Counted from the stretch's first letter, positions 14,657 to 23,393 are shown. The stretch is DNA of 29,697 bases from Flavonifractor avistercoris (GCA_019119085.1 DWXT01000200.1:1-29697); one strand, 5' to 3'. Translations and numbers: made by a program. The notes: generated by a model from the sequence alone, not told the origin.

Positions 14657-17293
14657 ATGGACAAACTGGTAATCGGCATCCTGGCCCACGTGGACGCGGG
14701 CAAGACCACCCTGTCCGAGGGGCTGCTCTACACCTGCGGGCGGCTGAAAAAGCTGGGGCGGGTGGATCACAAGGACGCCTTTCTGGACACCGACCCCATG
14801 GAGCGGGAGCGGGGGATCACCATCTTCTCCAAGCAGGCCATCCTCCCCCTGGAGGGGGCGGAGCTCACCCTGCTGGACACCCCCGGCCACGCCGACTTCT
14901 CCGCCGAGATGGAGCGCACCCTCCAGGTGCTGGACTGCGCCATTCTGGTGATCAGCGGCACCGACGGGGTGCAGGGCCACACCCACACCCTGTGGAAGCT
15001 GCTGGAGCGGTACGGGGTGCCCACCTTTCTCTTTATCAACAAGATGGATCTGGCCGGGGCGGACAGGGACGCCCTGCTCTCTGAGCTGAAAAGCAGGCTG
15101 GACGAGGGGTGCGTGGACTTTGCCGCCCCGGCGGAGCAGATACAGGAGCAGGCCGCCGTCTGCGACGAGGACGCGCTGGAGCGATACCTGGAGGACGGGG
15201 CTCTGGACGACGGCGCCCTCACCGCCCTGATCGCCAAGCGGAAGCTCTTCCCCTGCTGGTTCGGCTCGGCTTTGAAGCTGGAGGGGGTGGCGGAGTTCCT
15301 CCAGGGGCTGGAGCACTATGCCCCCCGGCCCCGGTACGGCCCCGACTTCGCCGCCCGGGTGTTCAAGATCTCCCGGGACAATCAGGGGGCGCGGCTCACC
15401 TGGATGAAGATCACCGGCGGCTCTTTGAAGGTCAAGGCTCTGCTGTCCGGCCCCGGCTGGGAGGAGAAGGCGGATCAGCTCCGCATCTACTCCGGCGCCA
15501 AGTTTCAGGCGGTGGACGAGGCGGCGGCGGGGACGGTGTGCGCCGTCACCGGCCTGAGCGCCACCGCGGCCGGGGAGGGCCTGGGGGCGGAGGCGGAGGC
15601 CCTGCCCCCCGCCCTGGAGCCGGTGCTCACCTATCAGGTGGTGCTCCCCGCCGGGCAGGATCCCCACACCGCCCTCCAGAAGCTGAAACAGCTGGAGGAG
15701 GAGGATCCCCAGCTCCACCTGGTGTGGAACGAGCGGCTGGGGGAGCTCCACGTGCAGCTCATGGGGGAGGTGCAGCTGGAGATCCTCCAGCGCCTCATCG
15801 CCGAGCGCTTCGGCATGGAGGTATCCTTCGGCCAGGGGGGCATCGTCTACCGGGAGACCATCGCCGCCCCAGTCGAGGGCGTGGGCCACTACGAGCCCCT
15901 GCGCCACTACGCCGAGGTGCACCTGCTGATGGAGCCCCTGCCCCGGGGCAGCGGGCTGGTGCTCACCTCCGCCTGCCCCCAGGACATGCTGGACATCAAC
16001 TGGCAGCGGCTGGTGCTCACCCACCTGGCCGAGCGCTCCCACCCCGGGGTGCTCACCGGCTCGCCCATCACGGACATGAAGCTCACCCTGGTGGCGGGGC
16101 GGGCCCACCAGAAGCACACCGAGGGCGGCGACTTCCGGCAGGCCACCTACCGGGCGGTGCGCCAGGGCCTTATGGAGGCGGAGAGCATCCTGCTGGAGCC
16201 CTGGTACAATTTCCGGCTGGAGGTGCCCGCCGAGCAGGTGGGCCGGGCCCTGTCTGACCTGCAGCGGATGCACGGCCGGGTGGAGCCGCCGGAGACGGCG
16301 GGGGACATGGCGGTGCTCACCGGCTCCGCCCCGGTGGAGCAGCTGCGGGACTACGGCCGGGAGGTGGCCGCCTACACCCGGGGCCGGGGACGGCTGAGCT
16401 GTACCGGCGGGGGGTACGCCCCCTGCCACAACCAGGACGAGGTGGTGGCCGCCGTGGGCTACGACCCGGAGCGGGACGCGGACAACCCGGCGGACTCGGT
16501 GTTCTGCGACCACGGGGCGGGGCACACGGTGAAGTGGAACGAGGTCAAGGCCATGGCCCACGCGGACAGCGGCCTGCGCCTGGGGGAGGAGGAGCCCCCG
16601 GAGGAGGCCTCCGCCCCCGCCCGGCCCCGGAGCCAGTCCTACGCCGGCTCCCTGGAGCAGGACAAGGAGCTCCAGGCCATCTTCGAGCGGACCTACGGTA
16701 AGGTGGAGCGGGGCGCCTTCCGCCCCCAGCCCAGGCCCGCCCGCACCAGCCTGGACGACCGGAAATACAGCATCAAAGAGCAGGAGAAGGGGCCGGAGTA
16801 CCTGCTGGTGGACGGGTACAACATCATCTTCGCCTGGGACGAGCTGAAGGCGGCGGCCCGGGAGAACCTGGACGCCGCCCGGCAGATGCTCATGGACGTT
16901 TTGAGCAACTACCAGGGCTTCAAAAAGAACGTGGTGATCCTGGTGTTCGACGCCTACAAGGTGCCCCGGAACACCAGGGACGTGGTGAAATACCACAACA
17001 TTTACGTGGTATACACCAAGGAGGCGGAGACGGCGGACGCCTACATCGAGCGGGCCACCTATGAGATCGGCCGGCACCACAAGGTGCGGGTGGCCACCTC
17101 CGACGGGGCGGAGCAGCTCATCATCCTGGGCCACGGGGCCCTGCGCCTGTCCGCCTCCACCTTCAAGGCGGAGGTGGAGGCGGCCGCCGGCCAGATTTCC
17201 GCCATTCTCAGGGCCAACAACCGCCCCGCCCCCTCCAAGGCGGTGGCCGCCGCCCTGGAAAAGGCGAAGCAGAGGCAGGAGGAGCGATCATGA
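14657..17293 (+). CDS. Tet(M)/EF-G-like GTPase fused to a Rae1/YacP-like NYN endoribonuclease
   Basis: The protein has 878 residues. Residues 1 to about 640 have the length and order of ribosomal-protection GTPases of the Tet(M)/Tet(O) class. G1 is AHVDAGKT (10-17), the switch I motif is RGITI, G3 is DTPGH (74-78) and G4 is NKMD (128-131). EF-G-like domains II-V follow. After a Pro/Glu-rich linker (about 640-710) comes an NYN domain (about 713-855) closely resembling B. subtilis Rae1 (YacP), which cuts mRNA in the ribosomal A site. Four acidic positions are kept: Asp719 (LLVDGYN), Asp765 (VFDA), Asp794 (ETADAYIE) and Asp816 (TSDGAEQ). The start was taken at the ATG after AAAGGA. Its stop overlaps the trmO start. 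A true tetracycline-resistance role is doubtful; ribosome rescue or quality control is more likely. Confidence 0.88.
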   Translation: MDKLVIGILAHVDAGKTTLSEGLLYTCGRLKKLGRVDHKDAFLDTDPMERERGITIFSKQAILPLEGAELTLLDTPGHADFSAEMERTLQVLDCAILVISGTDGVQGHTHTLWKLLERYGVPTFLFINKMDLAGADRDALLSELKSRLDEGCVDFAAPAEQIQEQAAVCDEDALERYLEDGALDDGALTALIAKRKLFPCWFGSALKLEGVAEFLQGLEHYAPRPRYGPDFAARVFKISRDNQGARLTWMKITGGSLKVKALLSGPGWEEKADQLRIYSGAKFQAVDEAAAGTVCAVTGLSATAAGEGLGAEAEALPPALEPVLTYQVVLPAGQDPHTALQKLKQLEEEDPQLHLVWNERLGELHVQLMGEVQLEILQRLIAERFGMEVSFGQGGIVYRETIAAPVEGVGHYEPLRHYAEVHLLMEPLPRGSGLVLTSACPQDMLDINWQRLVLTHLAERSHPGVLTGSPITDMKLTLVAGRAHQKHTEGGDFRQATYRAVRQGLMEAESILLEPWYNFRLEVPAEQVGRALSDLQRMHGRVEPPETAGDMAVLTGSAPVEQLRDYGREVAAYTRGRGRLSCTGGGYAPCHNQDEVVAAVGYDPERDADNPADSVFCDHGAGHTVKWNEVKAMAHADSGLRLGEEEPPEEASAPARPRSQSYAGSLEQDKELQAIFERTYGKVERGAFRPQPRPARTSLDDRKYSIKEQEKGPEYLLVDGYNIIFAWDELKAAARENLDAARQMLMDVLSNYQGFKKNVVILVFDAYKVPRNTRDVVKYHNIYVVYTKEAETADAYIERATYEIGRHHKVRVATSDGAEQLIILGHGALRLSASTFKAEVEAAAGQISAILRANNRPAPSKAVAAALEKAKQRQEERS

Positions 17294-17979
17294 TCCCCAT
17301 GGAAATCATCGCCCGCATCCGCAGCGACTTTCCCACCAAGTTCGGCATACCCCGGCAGAGCGGCCTGGTGGAGGAGCTGCGGGCCACGGTGGTCTTTGAG
17401 CCGGAGTACCGCAATCCCGACGCCCTGCGGGGGCTGGAGGACTTCTCCCACATCTGGCTGATCTGGCAGTTCTCCCAGGCGGTGCGGGAGGGCTGGTCTC
17501 CCACCGTCCGGCCCCCCCGGCTGGGGGGCAACACCCGCATGGGGGTGTTCGCCACCCGCTCCCCCTTCCGGCCCAACCCCGTCGGCCTGTCCTGCGTGCG
17601 CCTGCTGGGCATTGAGCGGGATCCGGAGCTGGGCCACGTGCTGGTGGTGGCGGGGGCGGATCTCATGGACTCCACCCCCATCCTGGACATCAAGCCCTAC
17701 GTGCCCTATGCCGACTGCCATCCGGAGGCCAGCGGCGGCTTCACCGGCAACACCGGCGGAAGGATGCTGGCGGTGGACTTCCCGGCGGCAATGCTGGAGC
17801 GGGTGCCGGCGGACAAGCGGGGGGCCCTCACAGGGGTGCTGGCCCGGGATCCCCGGCCCTCCTACCAGCACGATCCGGCGCGGGTGTACGGCCTGGACTT
17901 CGCCGGGGTGAATGTCCGCTTCACTGTGCAGGGGGACACCCTCACCGTCCGGTCGGTGGAGCCCCTGCCGCAGCCATAA
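17290..17979 (+). CDS. trmO: tRNA (adenine(37)-N6)-methyltransferase TrmO
   Basis: The protein has 229 residues. It carries the TsaA/YaeB/TrmO fold motifs: FPTKFGIPRQSGLV near the N-terminus, GVFATRSPFRPNPVGLS in the middle and GADLMDSTPILDIKPYVPYAD after it. TrmO methylates N6 of t6A37 in threonine tRNAs using S-adenosylmethionine, fine-tuning decoding. The start ATG overlaps the stop of the GTPase-nuclease gene (ATGA, 17290-17293), so both are made together; the shared theme is decoding at the ribosomal A site. The C-terminal 50 residues form the usual small extra domain. Confidence 0.92.
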   Translation: MIPMEIIARIRSDFPTKFGIPRQSGLVEELRATVVFEPEYRNPDALRGLEDFSHIWLIWQFSQAVREGWSPTVRPPRLGGNTRMGVFATRSPFRPNPVGLSCVRLLGIERDPELGHVLVVAGADLMDSTPILDIKPYVPYADCHPEASGGFTGNTGGRMLAVDFPAAMLERVPADKRGALTGVLARDPRPSYQHDPARVYGLDFAGVNVRFTVQGDTLTVRSVEPLPQP

Positions 17980-18013
17980 CGCTTTATGGGCCTCGGGCAC
18001 GGACAGAGGCAAA

Positions 18014-18049
18014 ACAGCGCCCGGCACACATCGGTGTGCCGGGCGCTGT
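18014..18049. terminator. Hairpin terminator between trmO and metQ
   Basis: A perfect 16-bp stem (ACAGCGCCCGGCACAC at 18014-18029, complement at 18034-18049) with loop ATCG lies between the convergent trmO and metQ genes. The T-tract is weak on plus (CTGTTC) and on minus (TTTTG, adjacent). Confidence 0.8.
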
Positions 18050-18066
18050 CTGTTCCCGGATGCTTT

Positions 18067-18948
18067 TTAGAACACGGCGACCACGGCGCCGTTGTAGTTC
18101 TCCTCAATATAGGTCTTGACCTCGTCGCTGCACAGGGCGGCGGCCAGGGCCTGGATGGCGGGCTCAGTCTCCCGGCCCTCCTTGACGGCCAGCACGTTGA
18201 CGTAGGCCTGGGCGGCCTCGCCGTCGGCGGACTCCACGGCCAGGGCGTCGGAGACGTTCAGGCCGGCGTCAAGGGCGTAGTTGCCGTTGATGACGGCCAT
18301 ATCCACATCGGCCAGGCGCACGGGAAGCTGGCTGGCCTCCAGTTCCACGATCTCCAGGTTCTTGGGATTCTCCTCGATGTCAGCCTTGGTGGCGGTGATG
18401 CCGGCGCCCTCCCGCAGGGTGATCAGCCCCTCCTGCTCCAGCAGGAGAAGGGCGCGGGCCTCGTTGGTGGTGTCGTTGGGCACGGCGATCTGGGCGCCGT
18501 CGGCCAGCTCGTCCAGGGTGGCGGTCTTGCCGGCGTAGAGGCCGAAGGGCTCATAGTGAACCTCGGCGGCGCTGACCAGGTGGGTGCCGTCGCTGACGTT
18601 GAACTCGTTCATGTAGGTGATGTGCTGGAAGTAGTTGGCGTCCAGGGAGCCGTCCTCCACCGCCAGGTTGGGCTGGATATAGTCGTTGAACTCCACGATG
18701 TCCAGGGTGATGCCCTGCTCGGCCAGGATGTCCTTCACCACCTCCAGAATCTCGGCGTGGGGGGCGGGGGTGGCGCCCACCTTCAGGGTGGTGCCCTCCA
18801 GGGAGCCGGACTCGGTGGAGGCGGCGGGGGACTCGGTGTTGGCGGCGGGGGTGTCGGCGGTGCCGGAGCTGCCGGTGTTGCCGCCGCAGCCGGCCAGCAG
18901 GCCCACGGCCAGAACGCCGGACAGGAGCAGAGAGACGAGCTTCTTCAT
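18067..18948 (-). CDS. metQ: Methionine ABC transporter substrate-binding lipoprotein
   Basis: The protein has 293 residues. A lipoprotein signal ends in the lipobox LLAGC with Cys21, followed by a Gly/Ser/Thr-rich tether (about 22-50). The mature domain is of the NLPA/MetQ family (LKVGATPAPHAEILEVVKDILAEQG and onward; YFQHITYMNEF; VAVPNDTTNEARALLLLEQEGLI-type segment). It would capture methionine at the cell surface for MetNI. It lies downstream of metN-metI on the same strand but behind their terminator, with its own promoter and a T-box leader. It can therefore be induced separately when methionyl-tRNA is uncharged. Confidence 0.94.
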   Translation of the reverse strand: MKKLVSLLLSGVLAVGLLAGCGGNTGSSGTADTPAANTESPAASTESGSLEGTTLKVGATPAPHAEILEVVKDILAEQGITLDIVEFNDYIQPNLAVEDGSLDANYFQHITYMNEFNVSDGTHLVSAAEVHYEPFGLYAGKTATLDELADGAQIAVPNDTTNEARALLLLEQEGLITLREGAGITATKADIEENPKNLEIVELEASQLPVRLADVDMAVINGNYALDAGLNVSDALAVESADGEAAQAYVNVLAVKEGRETEPAIQALAAALCSDEVKTYIEENYNGAVVAVF

Positions 18949-18999
18949 GTTGCATTTCTCCTTTTCATGTTCCTCGGGTGAGGTGGTTTTCCCAAATCA

Positions 19000-19306
19000 G
19001 AGCACAAAAAAAACGCCCTTGAATCCAATTTCAAGGACGAGAGCTTTCCGCTTCGTGGTACCACCTTGCTTCACCCCCGCCTCACGACAGGGGCCTTATG
19101 GAGTACAATCATACTCCTGCGCGCTGACGGGCGCACCCGTCGCAGCCTGTACGGAATCCCTTCCGCAGTCAGCCGCGCCGCTCCGAGACCATCTTCAGCC
19201 AGACCTTCCGTACCCGTTTCCACCAATCCGGGCTCTCTGTGCCGTATCTTCCAGCCTACTCTTCTCTTCCTCGCGTTTGTAGGGCGTATTCAGTTCCGCT
19301 TGGGTT
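19000..19306 (-). promoter_or_regulatory. T-box leader, methionine type, upstream of metQ
   Basis: On the minus strand the leader runs from about 19306 down to the terminator. The conserved T-box AAGGTGGTACCACG is at 19067-19054. It is followed by the terminator hairpin CGTCCTTGAA-ATTGGA-TTCAAGGGCG and a run of eight T (19038-19006). In the specifier region, GAAG-ATG-G gives a Met codon at 19192-19190. When uncharged tRNA-Met pairs with this codon and with the T-box bulge, the antiterminator forms and metQ is transcribed. The exact stem I fold was not modelled. Confidence 0.9.
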
Positions 19307-19312
19307 GTGCTT

Positions 19313-19342
19313 AGTTTACAACCGAATGGCCCCATCTGTCAA
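19313..19342 (-). promoter_or_regulatory. Promoter of the metQ T-box leader
   Basis: On the minus strand, TTGACA (19342-19337), an 18-base spacer and TAAACT (19318-19313). It lies between the metI terminator and the T-box leader, showing that metQ has its own transcription start. Confidence 0.8.
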
Positions 19343-19361
19343 CTGTGCATCCTATACAAAA

Positions 19362-19399
19362 AGCAGGAGCGGAAAACCGCTTAGTTTGCCGCTCCTGCT
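19362..19399 (-). terminator. Intrinsic terminator after metI
   Basis: An 11-bp stem (CCGCTCCTGCT on its 3' side in minus-strand reading, 19372-19362) with a 16-base loop, followed directly by TTTTT. It lies 6 bases after the metI stop and ends the metN-metI transcript before the metQ promoter. Confidence 0.88.
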
Positions 19400-19405
19400 G
19401 ATTTT

Positions 19406-20179
19406 TTACATCGCGCCGGGGATGCGCTTCTCGCTCTTGACCTTCTGTTTGGCGCTCCGCCGGCCCGCACCCCTGGACTCTTTGGTCAGGCGCTTGTCCA
19501 TGCGCACGGCCAGATGGGTGCCGATGGACTGGAAGATCTGCACCAGGATCACCAGCACCAGGACGGACACATACATGATGATATACATCCGCCGCTGGTA
19601 GCCCAGCATCAGGGCCATGGAGCCCAGTCCGCCGCCGCCGATGGCGCCGGCCATGGCGCCGTAGCTGAGGATCGTGATAAAGGCGGTGGTCAGTCCGGTA
19701 ATCAGGGAGGGACGGCTCTCCGGGAGCATCACCTTGACGATGATCTGGAGCGGGGAGCAGCCCATGGCCTGGGCGGCCTCAATGACCCCCTTGTCCACCT
19801 CCCGGATGGAGCCCTCCACCAGCCGCGCCACAAAGGGGAACGACGCCACAAAGAGGGGGATGATGGTGGCGGCGGTGCCGATGGAGGTTCCCAGCACCAG
19901 CCGGGACAGGGGGATGACCATGACCATCAGGATCAGGAAGGGCACCGAGCGGAGGATGTTGATGACAAAGTTCAGCACCCGCATCTCCGGGGAGGGAACC
20001 GGCGCCACGCCGCCCCGCTCCCCCGCTACCAGAAGCACGCCCAGGGGCAGGCCCACCAGATAGGCCAGCAGGGTAGCCAGCACGGTGGAATAGAGGGTCT
20101 CCCAAATGGCAAAGAGGAGGCCGTCCTCCGTCAAAAGCAGGAGCCGCTGCACCTGCTCATTGGCAAGCAATTCAGCCAT
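19406..20179 (-). CDS. metI: Methionine ABC transporter permease
   Basis: The protein has 257 residues and five or so membrane helices. The ABC permease EAA loop, which docks on the ATPase, reads EAAQAMGCSPLQIIVKVMLPES. MetI is the membrane channel of the MetNIQ methionine importer. It overlaps the metN stop by 8 bases (20172-20179), so translation is coupled. The last 35 residues are an unusually basic cytosolic tail (KRLTKESRGAGRRSAKQKVKSEKR), longer than in typical MetI proteins of about 220 residues. Confidence 0.94.
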   Translation of the reverse strand: MAELLANEQVQRLLLLTEDGLLFAIWETLYSTVLATLLAYLVGLPLGVLLVAGERGGVAPVPSPEMRVLNFVINILRSVPFLILMVMVIPLSRLVLGTSIGTAATIIPLFVASFPFVARLVEGSIREVDKGVIEAAQAMGCSPLQIIVKVMLPESRPSLITGLTTAFITILSYGAMAGAIGGGGLGSMALMLGYQRRMYIIMYVSVLVLVILVQIFQSIGTHLAVRMDKRLTKESRGAGRRSAKQKVKSEKRIPGAM

Positions 20180-21203
20180 GGTAATCGGGCACCTCCTCTA
20201 CGGTTACGTCCTTCTGGGCGCGCAGGTAGTTCATGGCCTTGGCGGCCTCGTTCCTGTCCTCCGGCAGGCCCAGCAGCATGGAGCCGAAGGCCTTGCCGTT
20301 CACATTCCGGGTGTCGGCCCCCAGAATGTTCACCTTCACGCCGCAGTCGATGGCCAGGGAGGCGATGAGCGGCTCGTAGGAGGAGCCGCCGTTGAACACC
20401 ACCCGCACCACGCCGGCCACGGGGAATTTGTCGATGTTGGCCCCCTCGGGGAACACCAGGCGGCGGCCCGCCTCGGTCTTGGGGTTGGAGAAGACCTCCT
20501 CCACCGTGCCGGTCTCCACCATGCGGCCCTTCTCCAGGATGGCCACGTGGGTGCAGATGGACTCCACCACCGCCATCTCGTGGGTGATGATGATGGCGGT
20601 GATGCCCAGGCGCCTGTTGATGTCCTGAATCAGCTTCAGAATGCTGCGGGTGGTGGTGGGATCCAGGGCGGAGGTGGCCTCGTCGCACAGCAGCACCTTG
20701 GGGTTGGAGGCCAGCGCCCGGGCGATGGCGATGCGCTGCTTCTGCCCGCCGGAGAGTTGGGCGGGATAGGCGTTGGCCTTGTCGGGCAGGCCCACGATGT
20801 CCAGGTACTCCAGGGCCCGCTTTTTGGCCTCCGCCCTGGGCACCCCGGCGATCTCCATGGGGAAGCAGATGTTGTTCAGGCAGGTGCGCTGCATGAGCAG
20901 GTTGAACTGCTGGAAGATCATGCTGATAGACCGGCGGGCCTGCCGCAGCTGGGCGGGGGACAGGCTGCACAGATCCACCGGGCCGCCGTCCTCCGTCTCC
21001 AGAATCCCGTCCATGAGCACCTGGCCCTCGGTGGGCCGCTCCAGCAGGTTGATGCACCGCACCAGGGTGGACTTGCCCGCGCCGGACATGCCCACGATGC
21101 CGAAGATATCCCCGTCCTGAATGGTCAGGCTGACGTCCGACAGCGCCTGAAAATCGCCGTCGGCTGTGGGGAAGATCTTGGAAATGTGTCTTAACTCGAT
21201 CAC
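20172..21203 (-). CDS. metN: Methionine ABC transporter ATP-binding protein
   Basis: The protein has 343 residues. The Walker A motif GMSGAGKST is at 38-46, the Q-loop is in MIFQQFNLL, the signature LSGGQ is at 150-154 and Walker B LLCDEATSALD has Asp174/Glu175. A switch His lies in IIITHEM. The C-terminal 70-80 residues form a NIL domain, which in MetN binds methionine and shuts the transporter when cytosolic methionine is high. The start is a GTG at 21203, 9 bases after GAGGAG. The 5' leader is too short for a riboswitch. This gene and metI therefore seem constitutive or controlled differently from metQ. Confidence 0.95.
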   Translation of the reverse strand: MIELRHISKIFPTADGDFQALSDVSLTIQDGDIFGIVGMSGAGKSTLVRCINLLERPTEGQVLMDGILETEDGGPVDLCSLSPAQLRQARRSISMIFQQFNLLMQRTCLNNICFPMEIAGVPRAEAKKRALEYLDIVGLPDKANAYPAQLSGGQKQRIAIARALASNPKVLLCDEATSALDPTTTRSILKLIQDINRRLGITAIIITHEMAVVESICTHVAILEKGRMVETGTVEEVFSNPKTEAGRRLVFPEGANIDKFPVAGVVRVVFNGGSSYEPLIASLAIDCGVKVNILGADTRNVNGKAFGSMLLGLPEDRNEAAKAMNYLRAQKDVTVEEVPDYHG

Positions 21204-21239
21204 AGACCCCGACTCCTCTAACGTTCAAATATCCCCGTT

Positions 21240-21268
21240 ATTTTATGCCAACCGACGGCCCCTGTCAA
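21240..21268 (-). promoter_or_regulatory. Promoter of metN-metI
   Basis: On the minus strand, a consensus TTGACA (21268-21263), a 17-base spacer and TAAAAT (21245-21240), about 35 bases before the metN GTG. It abuts the duplicated terminator at 21275-21302. Confidence 0.85.
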
Positions 21269-21274
21269 GGAAAA

Positions 21275-21302
21275 AGCCCCGGAACCGGATGGTTCCGGGG
21301 CT
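21275..21302. terminator. Terminator hairpin, copy A
   Basis: A 12-bp stem AGCCCCGGAACC with loop GGAT. The 28-base sequence is identical to 21518-21545. In minus-strand reading it is followed by TTTTT, so this copy has a complete intrinsic terminator tail. It sits on the far side of the MITE-like element from the iscU gene. Confidence 0.85.
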
Positions 21303-21517
21303 GAGGCTGTCGAAAAACCTTCCGTAAGGGAAAGCCTCGCAGAGTTCCTGCGGCCGTAGCCGCAGGAATCAAATGAAAATCCGTCATTTCCGGGGACATG
21401 CGCCTCGGAAATGACCCTTCTCATGGCGGAAGGGGTGACTTTTTCGCAAGGAATCGAACCCCTTCCGCCATGCAACTTTTCTCGAAAAAGCGGCTTTGCC
21501 GCTTTTTCGACACGCTG
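21303..21517. mobile_element. MITE-like hairpin element flanked by a duplicated terminator
   Basis: This non-coding segment of 215 bases has imperfect terminal inverted repeats (GAGGCTGTCGAAAAA at the left; CAGCGTGTCGAAAAA read inward from the right; 12 of 15 identical). It has no transposase. Inside are hairpins at 21318-21329, 21345-21368, 21383-21415 (apical loop ACATGCG), 21422-21472 (15-bp stem) and 21482-21510 (TCGAAAAAGCGGC stem). The two flanks are identical 28-base copies of a terminator. This is what target duplication would leave after insertion at that hairpin. The ends resemble those of IS1182-type elements, but that link is a guess. Its core is shared with 3462-3539. Confidence 0.65.
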
Positions 21518-21545
21518 AGCCCCGGAACCGGATGGTTCCGGGGCT
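21518..21545. terminator. Terminator hairpin, copy B (after iscU)
   Basis: Identical to 21275-21302. On the plus strand it is followed by TTTT. On the minus strand, the direction of iscU, it is followed by CAGCGTG rather than a T-tract. This copy thus lacks a minus-strand U-tail, which the element appears to have separated from it. Confidence 0.8.
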
Positions 21546-21567
21546 TTTCAGGGGGAAAGCGGGGGCG

Positions 21568-22011
21568 TCAGGCCCCGCAGGAGCAGCAGCCGTGCTCCTC
21601 GCCGTCGCAGGGGAGGCGGAGGTTCTCGGGCACCTCCTCCCCCCGGCGGCGGTAGTAGTCCGCCAGGGCGGCCTTGATGGCCTCCTCGGCCAGCACGGAG
21701 CAGTGCATTTTGTAGGCGGGCAGGCCGTCCAGGGCCTCCGCCACGGCGGCGTTGGTCAGCTCCATGGCCTGCTGGATGGTCTTGCCCTTGATCATCTCGG
21801 TGGCCATGGAGGAGGTGGCGATGGCCGAGCCGCAGCCGAAGGTCTGGAACTTCACGTCGGTGATCACGCCGTCCTCGTCGATGTTCAGGTACATCTTCAT
21901 GATGTCGCCGCACTTGGGGTTGCCCACCTGGCCCACGGCGTTGGCGCCGGGGAGGCTGCCCACGTTGCGGGGGTGCTCGAAATGATCCATCACTTTATCA
22001 GAATACAGCAT
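21568..22011 (-). CDS. iscU: Fe-S cluster assembly scaffold protein IscU/NifU-like
   Basis: The protein has 147 residues. The ATG at 22011 lies 7 bases after AAAGGAG; an upstream ATG overlaps nifS and adds unrelated residues. The three scaffold cysteines are Cys34 (GNPKCGD), Cys60 (TFGCGSAIATSS) and Cys104 (KMHCSVLAEEA), with the conserved Asp after Cys34. The protein receives sulfur from the desulfurase encoded just upstream and builds a [2Fe-2S] or [4Fe-4S] cluster for transfer. After residue 120 there is a tail rich in Cys, Glu and Gly (CDGEEHGCCSCGA), absent from proteobacterial IscU. Confidence 0.94.
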   Translation of the reverse strand: MLYSDKVMDHFEHPRNVGSLPGANAVGQVGNPKCGDIMKMYLNIDEDGVITDVKFQTFGCGSAIATSSMATEMIKGKTIQQAMELTNAAVAEALDGLPAYKMHCSVLAEEAIKAALADYYRRRGEEVPENLRLPCDGEEHGCCSCGA

Positions 22012-22027
22012 GTTGAAAACTCCTTTC

Positions 22028-23227
<1,200 letters not shown>

Positions 23228-23274
23228 GGATGTCGCTCCCTTCTAAAATACTAAATTCATATCTGTTTACTATG

Positions 23275-23303
23275 ATTATAGCGGCGGCGCCGCCGGTTGT
23301 CAA
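23275..23303 (-). promoter_or_regulatory. Consensus promoter of nifS-iscU with palindromic spacer
   Basis: On the minus strand, TTGACA (23303-23298), a 17-base spacer and TATAAT (23280-23275), a perfect sigma-A match. The spacer contains the 14-bp perfect palindrome CGGCGGCGCCGCCG (23282-23295). It could be an operator or simply GC-rich filler. Confidence 0.9.
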
Positions 23304-23363
23304 GGGAAATTTTTCGCCCCGCGGAAGGTTTTATTAAACTTTACTTAAAACGCCTGTTTTCCG

Positions 23364-23393
23364 TTGACGGTGGAATCCAGGCCGTGCTATAGT
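23364..23393 (+). promoter_or_regulatory. Promoter of the AI-2E family transporter gene
   Basis: TTGACG (23364-23369), an 18-base spacer and TATAGT (23388-23393) with an extended -10 TGC. The gene starts about 50 bases downstream after an AGGAG ribosome site. Confidence 0.8.

Noticed and set aside
14243..17134. Very long minus-strand open frame running through the GTPase-nuclease gene into the sigma factor
   Set aside because: Only its last 156 codons, the sigma factor, look like a protein. The rest is antisense to a gene with clear GTPase and NYN motifs.
14657..17293. Calling the GTPase gene a tetracycline-resistance determinant
   Set aside because: The fused NYN domain, the coupled trmO and the chromosomal housekeeping context argue against it. 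Similarity to Tet(M) alone does not show resistance.
21430..21472. tRNA-like T-arm (GGTTCGATTCC on the minus strand) in the MITE-like element
   Set aside because: No acceptor stem, D-arm or anticodon arm can be built around it; the bases are better explained by the 15-bp stem at 21422-21472.
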